DNA from: Amnibacterium endophyticum
GTDB lineage: Bacteria > Actinomycetota > Actinomycetes > Actinomycetales > Microbacteriaceae
Assembly (NCBI RefSeq): GCF_042680685.1
Contig: NZ_JBHUEA010000001.1
Location: forward strand, 62,001 to 126,000
Length of the DNA stretch: 64,000 bases
Direction of reading: 5' to 3'
The position numbers and the translations under genes are program-made. Positions 15,231-22,618 of the stretch are shown piece after piece (position 1 is the first letter of the stretch; each line of letters begins with the position of its first letter). The notes under the pieces are model-generated. The model was given only the letters and a program-made list of their open reading frames with translations, was not told the origin of the DNA and searched no databases.

Positions 15231-17201
15231 TCAGTCCTCCTGCGGCGCCGCCGCCATGCCGTCGCGGATCACGTCCATCACGGTCGTGTCGGCGAGCGTC
15301 GTCACGTCGCCGACCGTCCGGTGCTCGGCGACATCGCGCAGCAGGCGGCGCATGATCTTGCCGCTGCGGGTCTTCGGCAGCTCCGCGACGACGAGGATCT
15401 GCCGAGGCCGGGCGATCTTGCCGATCTGCTTCGCGACGAACTCCCGCAGCTGCGCCGCCACCTCCGGACCGTCCGCGGCGTCGCCGCGCAGGATCACGAA
15501 CGCGACCACGGCCTGGCCGGTCGTCTCGTCCGCGGCGCCGACCACCGCGGCCTCGGCGACGAGCGGGCTCGCGACCAGCGCCGACTCGATCTCGTAGGTC
15601 GACAGCCGGTGCCCGGCGACGTTCATCACGTCGTCGACGCGGCCGAGCAGCCAGAGGTCGCCGTCGGCGTCCTTCTTCGCGCCGTCGCCCGCGAAGTACT
15701 TGCCGGGGAAGCGGGACCAGTAGGTGTCGCGGAACCGCTCGTCGTCGCCCCAGATCGTCCGCAGCATGCTCGGCCACGGCTCGGTGACCACGAGGTACCC
15801 GCCCGCACCGTCGGGCACGGGCTCCCCCGCGTCGTCGAGCACGTCGACCGCGACGCCCGGCAGCGCCTTCATCGCCGCTCCCGGCTTGCCGGCCGTGACG
15901 CCCGGCAGCGGGCTGATCATGATCGAGCCGGTCTCGGTCTGCCACCAGGTGTCGACCACCGGCGTGCGGCCCCCGCCGATGTGCTCGCGGTACCAGACGT
16001 AGGCCTCGGGGTTGATCGGCTCCCCCACGCTGCCGATGACGCGCAGGCTGGACAGGTCGTACCCGGCCGGGATGTCCGCCCCCCACTTCATGAACGTGCG
16101 GATCGCGGTCGGCGCGCAGTACAGGACCGTCACGCCGTAGCGCTGCACGATCTCCCACCAGCGCCCCCGGTGCGGCGCGTCGGGCGCGCCCTCGTAGAGC
16201 ACCGAGGTCGTGCCGTTCGACAGCGGCCCGTAGACGATGTAGCTGTGGCCGGTGACCCAGCCGATGTCGGCCGCGGTCCAGTAGACGTCGGTCTCGGGCT
16301 TCAGGTCGAAGACCTCCCACTGGGTCCACGACGCCCCGAGCAGGTAGCCCGCCGAGGTGTGCAGGATGCCCTTCGGCTTGCCGGTGGTCCCGGAGGTGTA
16401 CATCACGTACAGCGGGTGCTCCGCGTCGAACGCCTGCGCCTCGTGCGTCCGCTCGGCCCGCTCGACCGTCTCGTGCCACCAGAGGTCGCGGCCCTCGACC
16501 ATCGTCACGTCCGAACCGGTCCGCTTCACGACGACCGCGGTCCGCACGTCCGGGCACTGCTCGAGCGCCTCGTCGACGATCTGCTTCAACGGGATGACCG
16601 CGCCCTTGCGGTGGGCGCCGTCGGCCGTCAGCACGACCCGGGCGTCGCAGTCGAGGATGCGCGCCGCGAGCGCGTCGGCGGAGAAGCCCGCGAAGACGAC
16701 GGTGTGCGGGGCGCCGATGCGGGCGCAGGCGAGCATCGCGACGACCGTCTCCGGGATCATCGGCATGTAGATCGCGACCCGGTCGCCCGAGCGCACGCCC
16801 AGCGACTCGAGCGCGTTCGCGGCCTGGCAGACCTGCTCGGTCAGCTCGCGGTAGGTGATCGAGCGGCGGTCGTCCGCCGGCTCGCCCTCGAAGTGGAAGG
16901 CGACCCGGTCGCCGAGGCCCGCCTCGACGTGCCGGTCGAGGCAGTTCACCGCGACGTTCAGCCGACCGCCCGTGAACCACTTGTAGAAGGGCGCGTCCGA
17001 GTCGTCGAGCACCTGCTCGAACGGCGTCTCCCACGTGAGCCGGGCGGCGCGCTCACCCCAGAACGCGACCCGGTCGGCCGCCGCCTCGTCGTAGACGGCC
17101 TCCCCGACGTTCGCCTGCGCGGCGAACTCGTCGCTCGGCGGGAAGCGCCGGTCCTCCGCGGCGAGGCTCGCGATGGTCGACGGCTGGTCGGTGGTGGTCA
17201 T
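15231..17201 (-). CDS. acs: Acetyl-CoA synthetase
   Basis: Converts acetate, ATP and CoA to acetyl-CoA through acetyl-AMP. It is 656 aa, the normal length. Seen are the AMP-binding P-loop YTSGTTGKPKG, WWQTETGSIMI, the hinge region LLGRVDDVMNVAGHRLS, and the C-terminal SGKIMRR with K615, the lysine that is acetylated and regulatory in Acs enzymes. The ATG at 17201 follows GGGAGGAG and matches family N termini; the open frame runs further upstream. A perfect hairpin lies in the leader just before the ribosome site. Confidence 0.94.
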   Translation of the reverse strand: MTTTDQPSTIASLAAEDRRFPPSDEFAAQANVGEAVYDEAAADRVAFWGERAARLTWETPFEQVLDDSDAPFYKWFTGGRLNVAVNCLDRHVEAGLGDRVAFHFEGEPADDRRSITYRELTEQVCQAANALESLGVRSGDRVAIYMPMIPETVVAMLACARIGAPHTVVFAGFSADALAARILDCDARVVLTADGAHRKGAVIPLKQIVDEALEQCPDVRTAVVVKRTGSDVTMVEGRDLWWHETVERAERTHEAQAFDAEHPLYVMYTSGTTGKPKGILHTSAGYLLGASWTQWEVFDLKPETDVYWTAADIGWVTGHSYIVYGPLSNGTTSVLYEGAPDAPHRGRWWEIVQRYGVTVLYCAPTAIRTFMKWGADIPAGYDLSSLRVIGSVGEPINPEAYVWYREHIGGGRTPVVDTWWQTETGSIMISPLPGVTAGKPGAAMKALPGVAVDVLDDAGEPVPDGAGGYLVVTEPWPSMLRTIWGDDERFRDTYWSRFPGKYFAGDGAKKDADGDLWLLGRVDDVMNVAGHRLSTYEIESALVASPLVAEAAVVGAADETTGQAVVAFVILRGDAADGPEVAAQLREFVAKQIGKIARPRQILVVAELPKTRSGKIMRRLLRDVAEHRTVGDVTTLADTTVMDVIRDGMAAAPQED

Positions 17202-17211
17202 CGGGGCTCCT

Positions 17212-17235
17212 CCCGGGCGCGTCCTCGCGCCCGGG
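17212..17235 (-). promoter_or_regulatory. Leader hairpin immediately upstream of the acs ribosome-binding site
   Basis: CCCGGGCGCG and its exact complement form a 10-bp G+C-only stem with a 4-nt loop. It ends next to GGGAGGAG, the acs Shine-Dalgarno. A TAGCAT box on the minus strand at about 17239-17244 would start the transcript at or near this stem, so it would form a 5'-terminal stem-loop in the message. Effects on stability or translation are inference. Confidence 0.45.
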
Positions 17236-17363
17236 TCGATGCTACGACCGGGCGCGCCCCCGGCCCCAGGCGTCACCCCGGTCCGCGCGGTCGCGGTGCG
17301 CGCACTCGATCTCACGGTCCCGCCCTCTGGTGGCGCCGCGACGTCGTGCGGCACCATCGCCGC

Positions 17364-18239
17364 ATGATGGCGGTGACGGCACGGCGCACCCCGGTGCTCG
17401 GCTCGTGGATGGCGCACCGCGAGGTCGGCCACGGCCGTCCCGTCCTCCTGCTGCACGGCAACCCGACCTCCTCGTACCTCTGGCGGCACGTGCTCGCCGC
17501 CGCGGCGAGCCGGGACACGGAACACCGCTGGATCGCCGTCGACCTGATCGGGATGGGCGACTCCGGCAAGCCGGCGATCGCCTACCGCCTCCTCGACCAC
17601 CTCGCCCACGTCGACGCCCTGATCGAGGCGCTGGAGCTGGACGACCTGGTCCTGGTCGGGCACGACTGGGGCGTCGCCATCGCGATGGACCTGCTGCGCC
17701 GTCGAACCGCCGCGGTCCGCGGCATCGCGGTGATGGAGGGCCACCTCCGCCCGCTGCCGGGGTGGGACGCGTTCGACGACGGCGGGCGCGAGCTGTTCGC
17801 GCGGCTCAGGACCCCTGGCGAGGGCGAGCGGATGGTGCTCGAGGAGGACTTCTTCCTGCGCACGCTCCTCCCCGCAGCCGTGCAGCGCCCCCTCGCCGCC
17901 GAGGACCTCGACGCCTACCGGTCCCCCTACCCGAGGCCGGAGGACCGGACGCCGCTGCTGCAGTGGGCGCGCGAGATCCCCGTCGCCGACGATCCCGCCG
18001 ACGTCGCCGCGCTGATGGCCGCCGCGTCCGCCCACTGGACCTCGGCGAGGACGCCCCGGCTGCTGCTGCACGGCGAACCATGCGTGCTCACGACCGACAG
18101 GACCGTCGAGTGGGCGCGCAGCACCGGATCCGGGCTGACGATCCGCAGCGTCGGCGGCCCGGCCGGGCACTTCCTGCCCGAGGACCGACCCGCGGAGGTG
18201 TCGGCCGCGCTGCTCGAGTGGGTCGCGACGCTCGGGTGA
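17364..18239 (+). CDS. dhaA: Haloalkane dehalogenase-like alpha/beta hydrolase (HLD-II type)
   Basis: A 291-aa alpha/beta hydrolase with every signature residue of the HLD-II haloalkane dehalogenases. The halide-binding Asn is in HGNPTSSYLW (N33), the nucleophile and halide-binding Trp in GHDWG (D101, W102), the catalytic acid in VMEGHLRP (E125) and the base His near the C terminus in GGPAGHFLPED (H269). The cap-domain segment DAYRSPYPRPEDRTPL also resembles DhaA. Hydrolytic removal of halide from haloalkanes is the family reaction; the real substrate is unknown. The stop lies 3 bp from the end of a convergent GPP34 gene. Confidence 0.8.
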   Translation: MMAVTARRTPVLGSWMAHREVGHGRPVLLLHGNPTSSYLWRHVLAAAASRDTEHRWIAVDLIGMGDSGKPAIAYRLLDHLAHVDALIEALELDDLVLVGHDWGVAIAMDLLRRRTAAVRGIAVMEGHLRPLPGWDAFDDGGRELFARLRTPGEGERMVLEEDFFLRTLLPAAVQRPLAAEDLDAYRSPYPRPEDRTPLLQWAREIPVADDPADVAALMAAASAHWTSARTPRLLLHGEPCVLTTDRTVEWARSTGSGLTIRSVGGPAGHFLPEDRPAEVSAALLEWVATLG

Positions 18240-18242
18240 CCG

Positions 18243-18908
18243 CTAGCTCGTCACCGTCGTGACGATCACCGGGGTCATCACGGCGACGAGCATCGCCTGC
18301 ATCGCGGCGGACACGGCCTCCACGGCCCAGTCGCCCTTCGCGATCGCCGTGGCACGGCGCTTCGCATCGCCCGCCGCGCGGCCGCGCAGCCCGAGCGTCT
18401 GCGGCACCCGGTCGAGCGCGCCGAGGATGCCGGCGAGCACCGCCGTGCGCTCGTCCGGCTCAGCGCCGTCGACGAGCACCCGCATCAGGCGGCCGCGGAC
18501 GCCCTGCTCCCGCGCGGCGTCGACCTCCGGCCAGGTGGTCCGCGGGAACAGACCGAGCACGCGGTCCTCCTCGCGCCGCAGGACCCCCGCGGCGGCGAGG
18601 CGCGCCGCGAGGTCCTCCTGCAGCCCGCGCTTCGCGCGCGAGATGACGGAGGAGACCGAGCGCGGCCGCTCCGCCACCACCGCGAGCACCCGGCCGAGCA
18701 CGGGGTCGGGCTCGGGCCGGCCCGTCGCGCGCAGCGTCGCGCTCGACAGGAACGAGCCGGGTTCGAGCTCGACGGCGCCGCGCAGGGCCAGCTCGGCGAG
18801 CGCGGCCGCCGCGAGCGGCGTGCCGACGTCGACCCACAGGGATGCCGCGGTGCCGCGCTCGTCGTCGAGCAGCAGGAGCAGCAGGTCCTCGGCGATGAGA
18901 TCCGTCAT
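18243..18908 (-). CDS. GPP34-family protein, paralogue 1
   Basis: A 221-aa protein of the GPP34 (Golgi phosphoprotein 3-like) family. The N terminus is TDLIAEDLLLLLLDDERGT, followed by LAELALRGAVEL, FPRTTWPEVD, LVDGAEPDERTAVLAGILGALDRV and the hydrophobic C-terminal helix (about 195-218). The eukaryotic relatives bind phosphatidylinositol-4-phosphate; bacterial function is not established. A second copy of the family is at 21783-22484, and the two bracket a GntR/ABC cassette. Its start region abuts the promoter of that cassette on the other side (divergent). Confidence 0.85.
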   Translation of the reverse strand: MTDLIAEDLLLLLLDDERGTAASLWVDVGTPLAAAALAELALRGAVELEPGSFLSSATLRATGRPEPDPVLGRVLAVVAERPRSVSSVISRAKRGLQEDLAARLAAAGVLRREEDRVLGLFPRTTWPEVDAAREQGVRGRLMRVLVDGAEPDERTAVLAGILGALDRVPQTLGLRGRAAGDAKRRATAIAKGDWAVEAVSAAMQAMLVAVMTPVIVTTVTS

Positions 18909-18949
18909 GCCATCAGCCTGCCTCCGTCACCTCCGGCGCGCGAGCACCC

Positions 18950-18998
18950 TTGACACCGTGACGGCGGCCTCATAGGTTCATTAGTGAAGTAACGAACC
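18950..18998 (+). promoter_or_regulatory. Promoter and autoregulatory operator of the GntR-ABC operon
   Basis: TTGACA (18950-18955), a 17-bp spacer and TAGGTT (18973-18978) form a near-consensus sigma-70 promoter, the best in this window. GGTTCATTA (18975-18983) and TAACGAACC (18990-18998) make a 9-bp inverted repeat with one mismatch and a 6-bp centre. It overlaps the -10 box and the expected start site and lies just before the GAGGAGG ribosome site of the GntR gene. This arrangement is typical of autorepression by YtrA-type regulators. Confidence 0.75.
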
Positions 18999-19009
18999 GA
19001 GGAGGTCGA

Positions 19010-19369
19010 GTGCTCAGGGACGATCGACCGATCTTCCAGCAGATCGCGGATCAGCTGGCGGACGGCGTGCTGGCGGGCGCGTACCCGCCTGGCTCCCCGG
19101 TGCCCTCGACGAACGAGCTGGCGGCGTTCCACCGCATCAACCCGGCGACCGTGGGCAAGGGGATGACCCTCCTCGTCGACCGCGGCGTGCTGGAGAAGCG
19201 GCGCGGGCTCGGCATGTACGTGACGGCGGGCGCGCGCGAGCGCCTGCTGGAGGACCGCCGCGCGGCGTTCGCGCGCGGCTTCATCGCACCGATGCTCGCG
19301 GAGGCCGCCTCGCTCGGCCTCGGCGTGACGGAGGTGCACCGCATCATCGATCAGGAAGTGGAGCCATGA
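19010..19369 (+). CDS. GntR-family regulator, YtrA subfamily
   Basis: A 119-aa GntR winged-helix protein with the short C-terminal tail of the YtrA subfamily. The N terminus IFQQIADQLADGVLAGAYPPGSPVPSTNELA is the GntR helix-turn-helix, and PATVGKGMTLLVDRGVLEKRRGLGMYV is the wing region. YtrA regulators usually repress the ABC transporter genes they precede, and here the downstream ATPase overlaps its stop by 4 bp (ATGA). The GTG start at 19010 follows GAGGAGG. The operator at 18975-18998 is the likely target. Confidence 0.9.
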   Translation: MLRDDRPIFQQIADQLADGVLAGAYPPGSPVPSTNELAAFHRINPATVGKGMTLLVDRGVLEKRRGLGMYVTAGARERLLEDRRAAFARGFIAPMLAEAASLGLGVTEVHRIIDQEVEP

Positions 19370-20283
19370 CCGCACCCGCGATCCGGCTGACCGGCGTGAG
19401 CCGGCGGTTCGGCAGGACGACCGCCCTCGAGGACGTCACGACGGAGGTGCCGTCGGGCGTCGTGTGCGGGCTGCTCGGCCGCAACGGCGCCGGCAAGACC
19501 ACGCTCATGTCGATCCTCGCCGGGCACGACCGGCCGTCGGCCGGCACCGTCGAGGTGCTGGGCAGCGACCCGTTCGAGCACGCCGGCGTGATGGGCTCGA
19601 CGAGCCTGATCCGCGACAACCAGCGCTATCCGGAGGACTTCAAGCTGAAGCACGTGCTCCGCGTGGTGCCGCGCTTCCACGAGCGCTGGGACGCCGAGCT
19701 CGCCGCCGAGCTGGTCGACGCCTTCCGCCTGCCGTCGCGGACGACGGTGAAGAAGATGTCCCGCGGTCAGCAGTCCGGGCTCGGGATCGTCATCGGCCTG
19801 GCGTCCCGCGCGCCGCTCACCGTCTTCGACGAGCCCTACCTCGGGCTCGACGCGACGGCCCGCCGGGTCTTCGCGGACCGCCTGCTCGCCGCACGCCTCG
19901 ACGACGACGAGGGCCGGACCATCGTGCTCTCGACCCACCTCATCGACGAGATGGAGCAGCTGCTCGACCACGTCGTCGTGCTCGACGGCGGCCGGCTCGT
20001 CCGGGCGGGGACGACCGAGGAGGTGACCGCGGGCGCCCACTCGCTGAGCGGCGCCGCTGCCGCGGTCGAGCGCGTCGCGGGAGGGCGCACGCCTCTCAGC
20101 CGCCATCGCGTCGGCGGCCTCCTCTCCCTGGTCTTCGCGGGCGAGCCGCCTGCGGGGCTCGCGGAGGAGGCGGCCGCGGCCGGGGTGCAGGTCGCCCCGG
20201 TCGGGCTGCAGGACCTGGTCGCCGCGCTCGGCGCGGCCGATCGCAGCGAGGCGCCCCGCGAGCACGAGGCGGCGGCGGCATGA
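19366..20283 (+). CDS. ABC transporter ATP-binding protein (YtrB-like)
   Basis: A 305-aa ABC ATPase with Walker A GRNGAGKTT (38-46), a degenerate signature KKMSRGQQSGLGI in place of LSGGQ, Walker B LTVFDEPYLGLDA and the switch His in LSTHLIDEME. A C-terminal extension of about 80 residues is not part of the core domain. The degenerate signature resembles YtrB-type ATPases controlled by GntR regulators. It should pair with the two membrane proteins that follow, the first overlapping by 4 bp. Substrate unknown; an export role linked to envelope stress is possible. Confidence 0.85.
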   Translation: MTAPAIRLTGVSRRFGRTTALEDVTTEVPSGVVCGLLGRNGAGKTTLMSILAGHDRPSAGTVEVLGSDPFEHAGVMGSTSLIRDNQRYPEDFKLKHVLRVVPRFHERWDAELAAELVDAFRLPSRTTVKKMSRGQQSGLGIVIGLASRAPLTVFDEPYLGLDATARRVFADRLLAARLDDDEGRTIVLSTHLIDEMEQLLDHVVVLDGGRLVRAGTTEEVTAGAHSLSGAAAAVERVAGGRTPLSRHRVGGLLSLVFAGEPPAGLAEEAAAAGVQVAPVGLQDLVAALGAADRSEAPREHEAAAA

Positions 20284-21002
20284 GCGCCGCGGTCTCCGCG
20301 CCCGCCCGGCCCGCCTCCCCCGCGGACGTCGTCGCGCTCCAGTACGGCAACCCCTACCGGATGCTCGGCGTGCCGCTCATCATCCTCGGTGCGGTCGTCG
20401 CCCTCACGGTGGCGGTCTCGCTGATCGTGCTCCGCGCCGGCGGCGACCCCGGGCGAGCGGACTTCAACGCCAGCGTGCTCTACAGCGTGCTCGGCTACAC
20501 GGTCGCGCTCGGCGTGCAGAACGTCTCGTCCAGCTTCCCGTTCGCGCTGGCGCTCGGCTCGACGCGGCGCGCGTTCGTCCTCGGCAACCTGGCGACCGCC
20601 GTCGTGCAGGCGCTGATCGTGGCCGCGCTGTCGGTGGCGCTGCTCGGCGTCGAGGTCGTCACCCGGGGCTGGTTCGTCGGCACCGCCACCTTCGGCTCGG
20701 TGCTGCTCGGCGACGGGGACCCGCTCGTGCTCGGCGGCGTCGTGTTCGCGACGATGCTCGGCGCGCTGAGCGTCGGCAGCGTCTTCGGCGCCTCCTGGAT
20801 CCGCTTCGGCGCCCGCGGGCCGCTCGCGCTCTCGCTCGTCGGCGCGGTCGTGCTCGCCGTCCTGCTGCTGCTCCTCGTCCCGCAGCTCGGCGCGATCACC
20901 GCCGCGTTCCGCCCCTGGTGGATCGCCGTCGGCATCGCCGGGGTCATCGGCCTCGCCACCGTCGGCGAGTACCTGTCCCTGCGGCGCGCCAGCGTCCGCT
21001 GA
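20280..21002 (+). CDS. ABC-associated membrane protein, paralogue 1
   Basis: A 240-aa integral membrane protein with about six hydrophobic segments and no recognised motif. It begins with an Ala/Pro-rich cytoplasmic stretch, then DVVALQYGNPYRMLGVPL. Its sequence is clearly similar throughout to the next gene (shared VVALQY.NP.RM, FPFALALG/FPLALALG, the GWFVG and SVFGASWIRFGARGPL/AVFGAAWIRFGARGPL blocks), so the two arose by tandem duplication. It overlaps the ATPase stop (ATGA). It probably serves as permease subunit of the preceding ATPase. Confidence 0.75.
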   Translation: MSAAVSAPARPASPADVVALQYGNPYRMLGVPLIILGAVVALTVAVSLIVLRAGGDPGRADFNASVLYSVLGYTVALGVQNVSSSFPFALALGSTRRAFVLGNLATAVVQALIVAALSVALLGVEVVTRGWFVGTATFGSVLLGDGDPLVLGGVVFATMLGALSVGSVFGASWIRFGARGPLALSLVGAVVLAVLLLLLVPQLGAITAAFRPWWIAVGIAGVIGLATVGEYLSLRRASVR

Positions 21003-21022
21003 TCCCTGCTGAGGAGTCCCCC

Positions 21023-21733
21023 GTGTCCACCACCGTCGCCAGGCCGGCGTCCCCCGCCGCCGTCGTCGCCCTCCAGTACGCGAACCCGAGCCGCATGGTC
21101 TCGATCCCGCTCGCGATCCTCGTCGCCGCCGTCGTCGTGACGAGCGGCATCGTCGTGGCCCTGTCGGCGCACGGCGGCGACGGCGCGCTGGAGTCGAACG
21201 GCGCGGTCGTCTGGAGCATCGTCGGCTTCGTCGTCGCGATCGGCGTGCAGGCGGTCGCCGTGACCTTCCCGCTCGCCCTCGCGCTCGGCGCCACCCGGCG
21301 GACCTTCACCGCGGGCGTCCTGCTCACGGCCGTGCTCGAGTCTGCGCTGCTGACCGCCGCGGCGCTCGCCCTGCTCGGCCTCGAGCGGGTGACGGGCGGC
21401 TGGTTCGTCGGCGCGCGGGTCCTCGGCGACACCACCCTGGGCGGCGGCGACGCGCTCGCCCTCGTCGCCGTGATGTCCCTGCTGTCGCTGTCCGCGCTCA
21501 CCGCCGGCGCCGTCTTCGGCGCGGCGTGGATCCGCTTCGGCGCACGAGGGCCGCTGGTGCTCGGCCTCGCGCTGTCGGCCGCCGCCGTCGTCGCGCTGCT
21601 GGTGCTCGCCCCGGCGTTCGGCGAGGCCGGCCGGGTGTTCGAGCCGTGGTGGCTCGCCGTCGCCGCAGGGGTCGTCGTGGCGGCCTCCACCGTCGGCACC
21701 GCCGCGCTGCTGCGCGGGGCGACCGTCCGCTGA
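21023..21733 (+). CDS. ABC-associated membrane protein, paralogue 2
   Basis: A 236-aa membrane protein, tandem paralogue of the preceding gene, with the same order of hydrophobic segments and the same conserved blocks (AVVALQYANPSRM, FPLALALGATRR, FGAAWIRFGARGPLVL). GTG 21023 follows GAGGAG at 21011-21016, so unlike its neighbour it has an independent ribosome site after a 20-bp gap. The two paralogues may form a heterodimeric membrane domain with the ATPase. The 48-bp gap downstream separates it from a convergent GPP34 gene. Confidence 0.75.
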   Translation: MSTTVARPASPAAVVALQYANPSRMVSIPLAILVAAVVVTSGIVVALSAHGGDGALESNGAVVWSIVGFVVAIGVQAVAVTFPLALALGATRRTFTAGVLLTAVLESALLTAAALALLGLERVTGGWFVGARVLGDTTLGGGDALALVAVMSLLSLSALTAGAVFGAAWIRFGARGPLVLGLALSAAAVVALLVLAPAFGEAGRVFEPWWLAVAAGVVVAASTVGTAALLRGATVR

Positions 21734-21782
21734 CGCCGCCCTCGGCGATCGGACGGCACCGGACGGCGGTGCGGGCCGGCCC

Positions 21783-22484
21783 TCAGGGCAGCAGCATCCC
21801 CGGCTGGCCCCCGCCGAGCGTGGTCGCGGTCGCGGCCTCCGCGATCGCGTCGCGGACGGTGCGAGAGGGCCAGTCGTCCTCCGCCAGGACCGTCGCGCGG
21901 TCGCGTGCGTCCCGGGCCTCGGCCCCGTGCAGCCCGAGGGTGCGCGGCACGCGGTCGAGCGCCTGGAGCAGCGCGGCGGTCGCCCGCGTGCGCTCGTCCG
22001 GCTCCGCGCCGTCGACGAGCGCCGCGCGCAGCGCGTCCCGCACCCGCGCCTCGCCCTCGGTGCGGATCGCGGGCCAGCGGGTGCGCGGGATGAACCCGAG
22101 CACCTTTGACTCGTGCCGCTCCAGCACCCCGGCGTCCACCAGGCGGTCGGTGAGGCGCTCGACCAGCCCGTCGCCGAGCACGGAGGCGAGGTCGTCGGCG
22201 GTGCGCGGCTCCTCGGTGACGACGGCGAGCGCGTCGACGAGCAGCGGGTCGTCGACGCGGGCACCGTCCTCCGCGAGCACCGTCGGCGACGGCCAGCGGC
22301 CGGTCGGCAGCAGCGGCACGCCGTCCTCACGGAGCGGCTCCCCCGCCCGGACCGCGCCGGCGAGGCGCAGGTCGGCGAGCAGCGCGGCGCCGAGCGGCAC
22401 CCGCACGTCGGTCCAGAGCCCGGGCAGGGTGCCGGCGTCGTCGTCGAGCAGCAGGAGCAGCAGGTCCTCGGCGATGAGCGTCAT
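21783..22484 (-). CDS. GPP34-family protein, paralogue 2
   Basis: A 233-aa GPP34 protein related to the one at 18243-18908. Shared blocks are TLIAEDLLLLLLDDDAGT at the N terminus, LVDGAEPDERTRA, ALLQALDRVPRTLGLHG and RWPAIRTEGE. The family's central variable region differs. The C-terminal part is Ala/Gly/Thr-rich with no strong membrane helix, unlike paralogue 1. Function unknown. Both copies point the same way (minus) and flank the plus-strand GntR-ABC cassette, the second being convergent with it. Confidence 0.85.
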   Translation of the reverse strand: MTLIAEDLLLLLLDDDAGTLPGLWTDVRVPLGAALLADLRLAGAVRAGEPLREDGVPLLPTGRWPSPTVLAEDGARVDDPLLVDALAVVTEEPRTADDLASVLGDGLVERLTDRLVDAGVLERHESKVLGFIPRTRWPAIRTEGEARVRDALRAALVDGAEPDERTRATAALLQALDRVPRTLGLHGAEARDARDRATVLAEDDWPSRTVRDAIAEAATATTLGGGQPGMLLP

Positions 22485-22518
22485 GCCGCGAGCGTGGCGC
22501 GGCGCGCTGCAAACGGCC

Positions 22519-22571
22519 TGATCAGGAGGTTCCGCAGGCAGATGCGCCTGCCTCCTGGAGCTCCCGGATCA
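22519..22571. repeat. 53-bp imperfect palindrome in a divergent gap
   Basis: The ends TGATC...GGATCA frame an imperfect inverted repeat with a G+C-rich centre (GCAGGCAG / CTGCCTCC). It is the same length as the 53-bp family at 6462, 26464 and 38837, but the arms differ, so membership is uncertain. It lies between the divergent GPP34 and sugar-dehydrogenase genes. Confidence 0.4.
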
Positions 22572-22618
22572 CAGCGGCTTTTCTCGAGGCTTTCGCCCTC
22601 GACTGGTCGAATCGGGTG

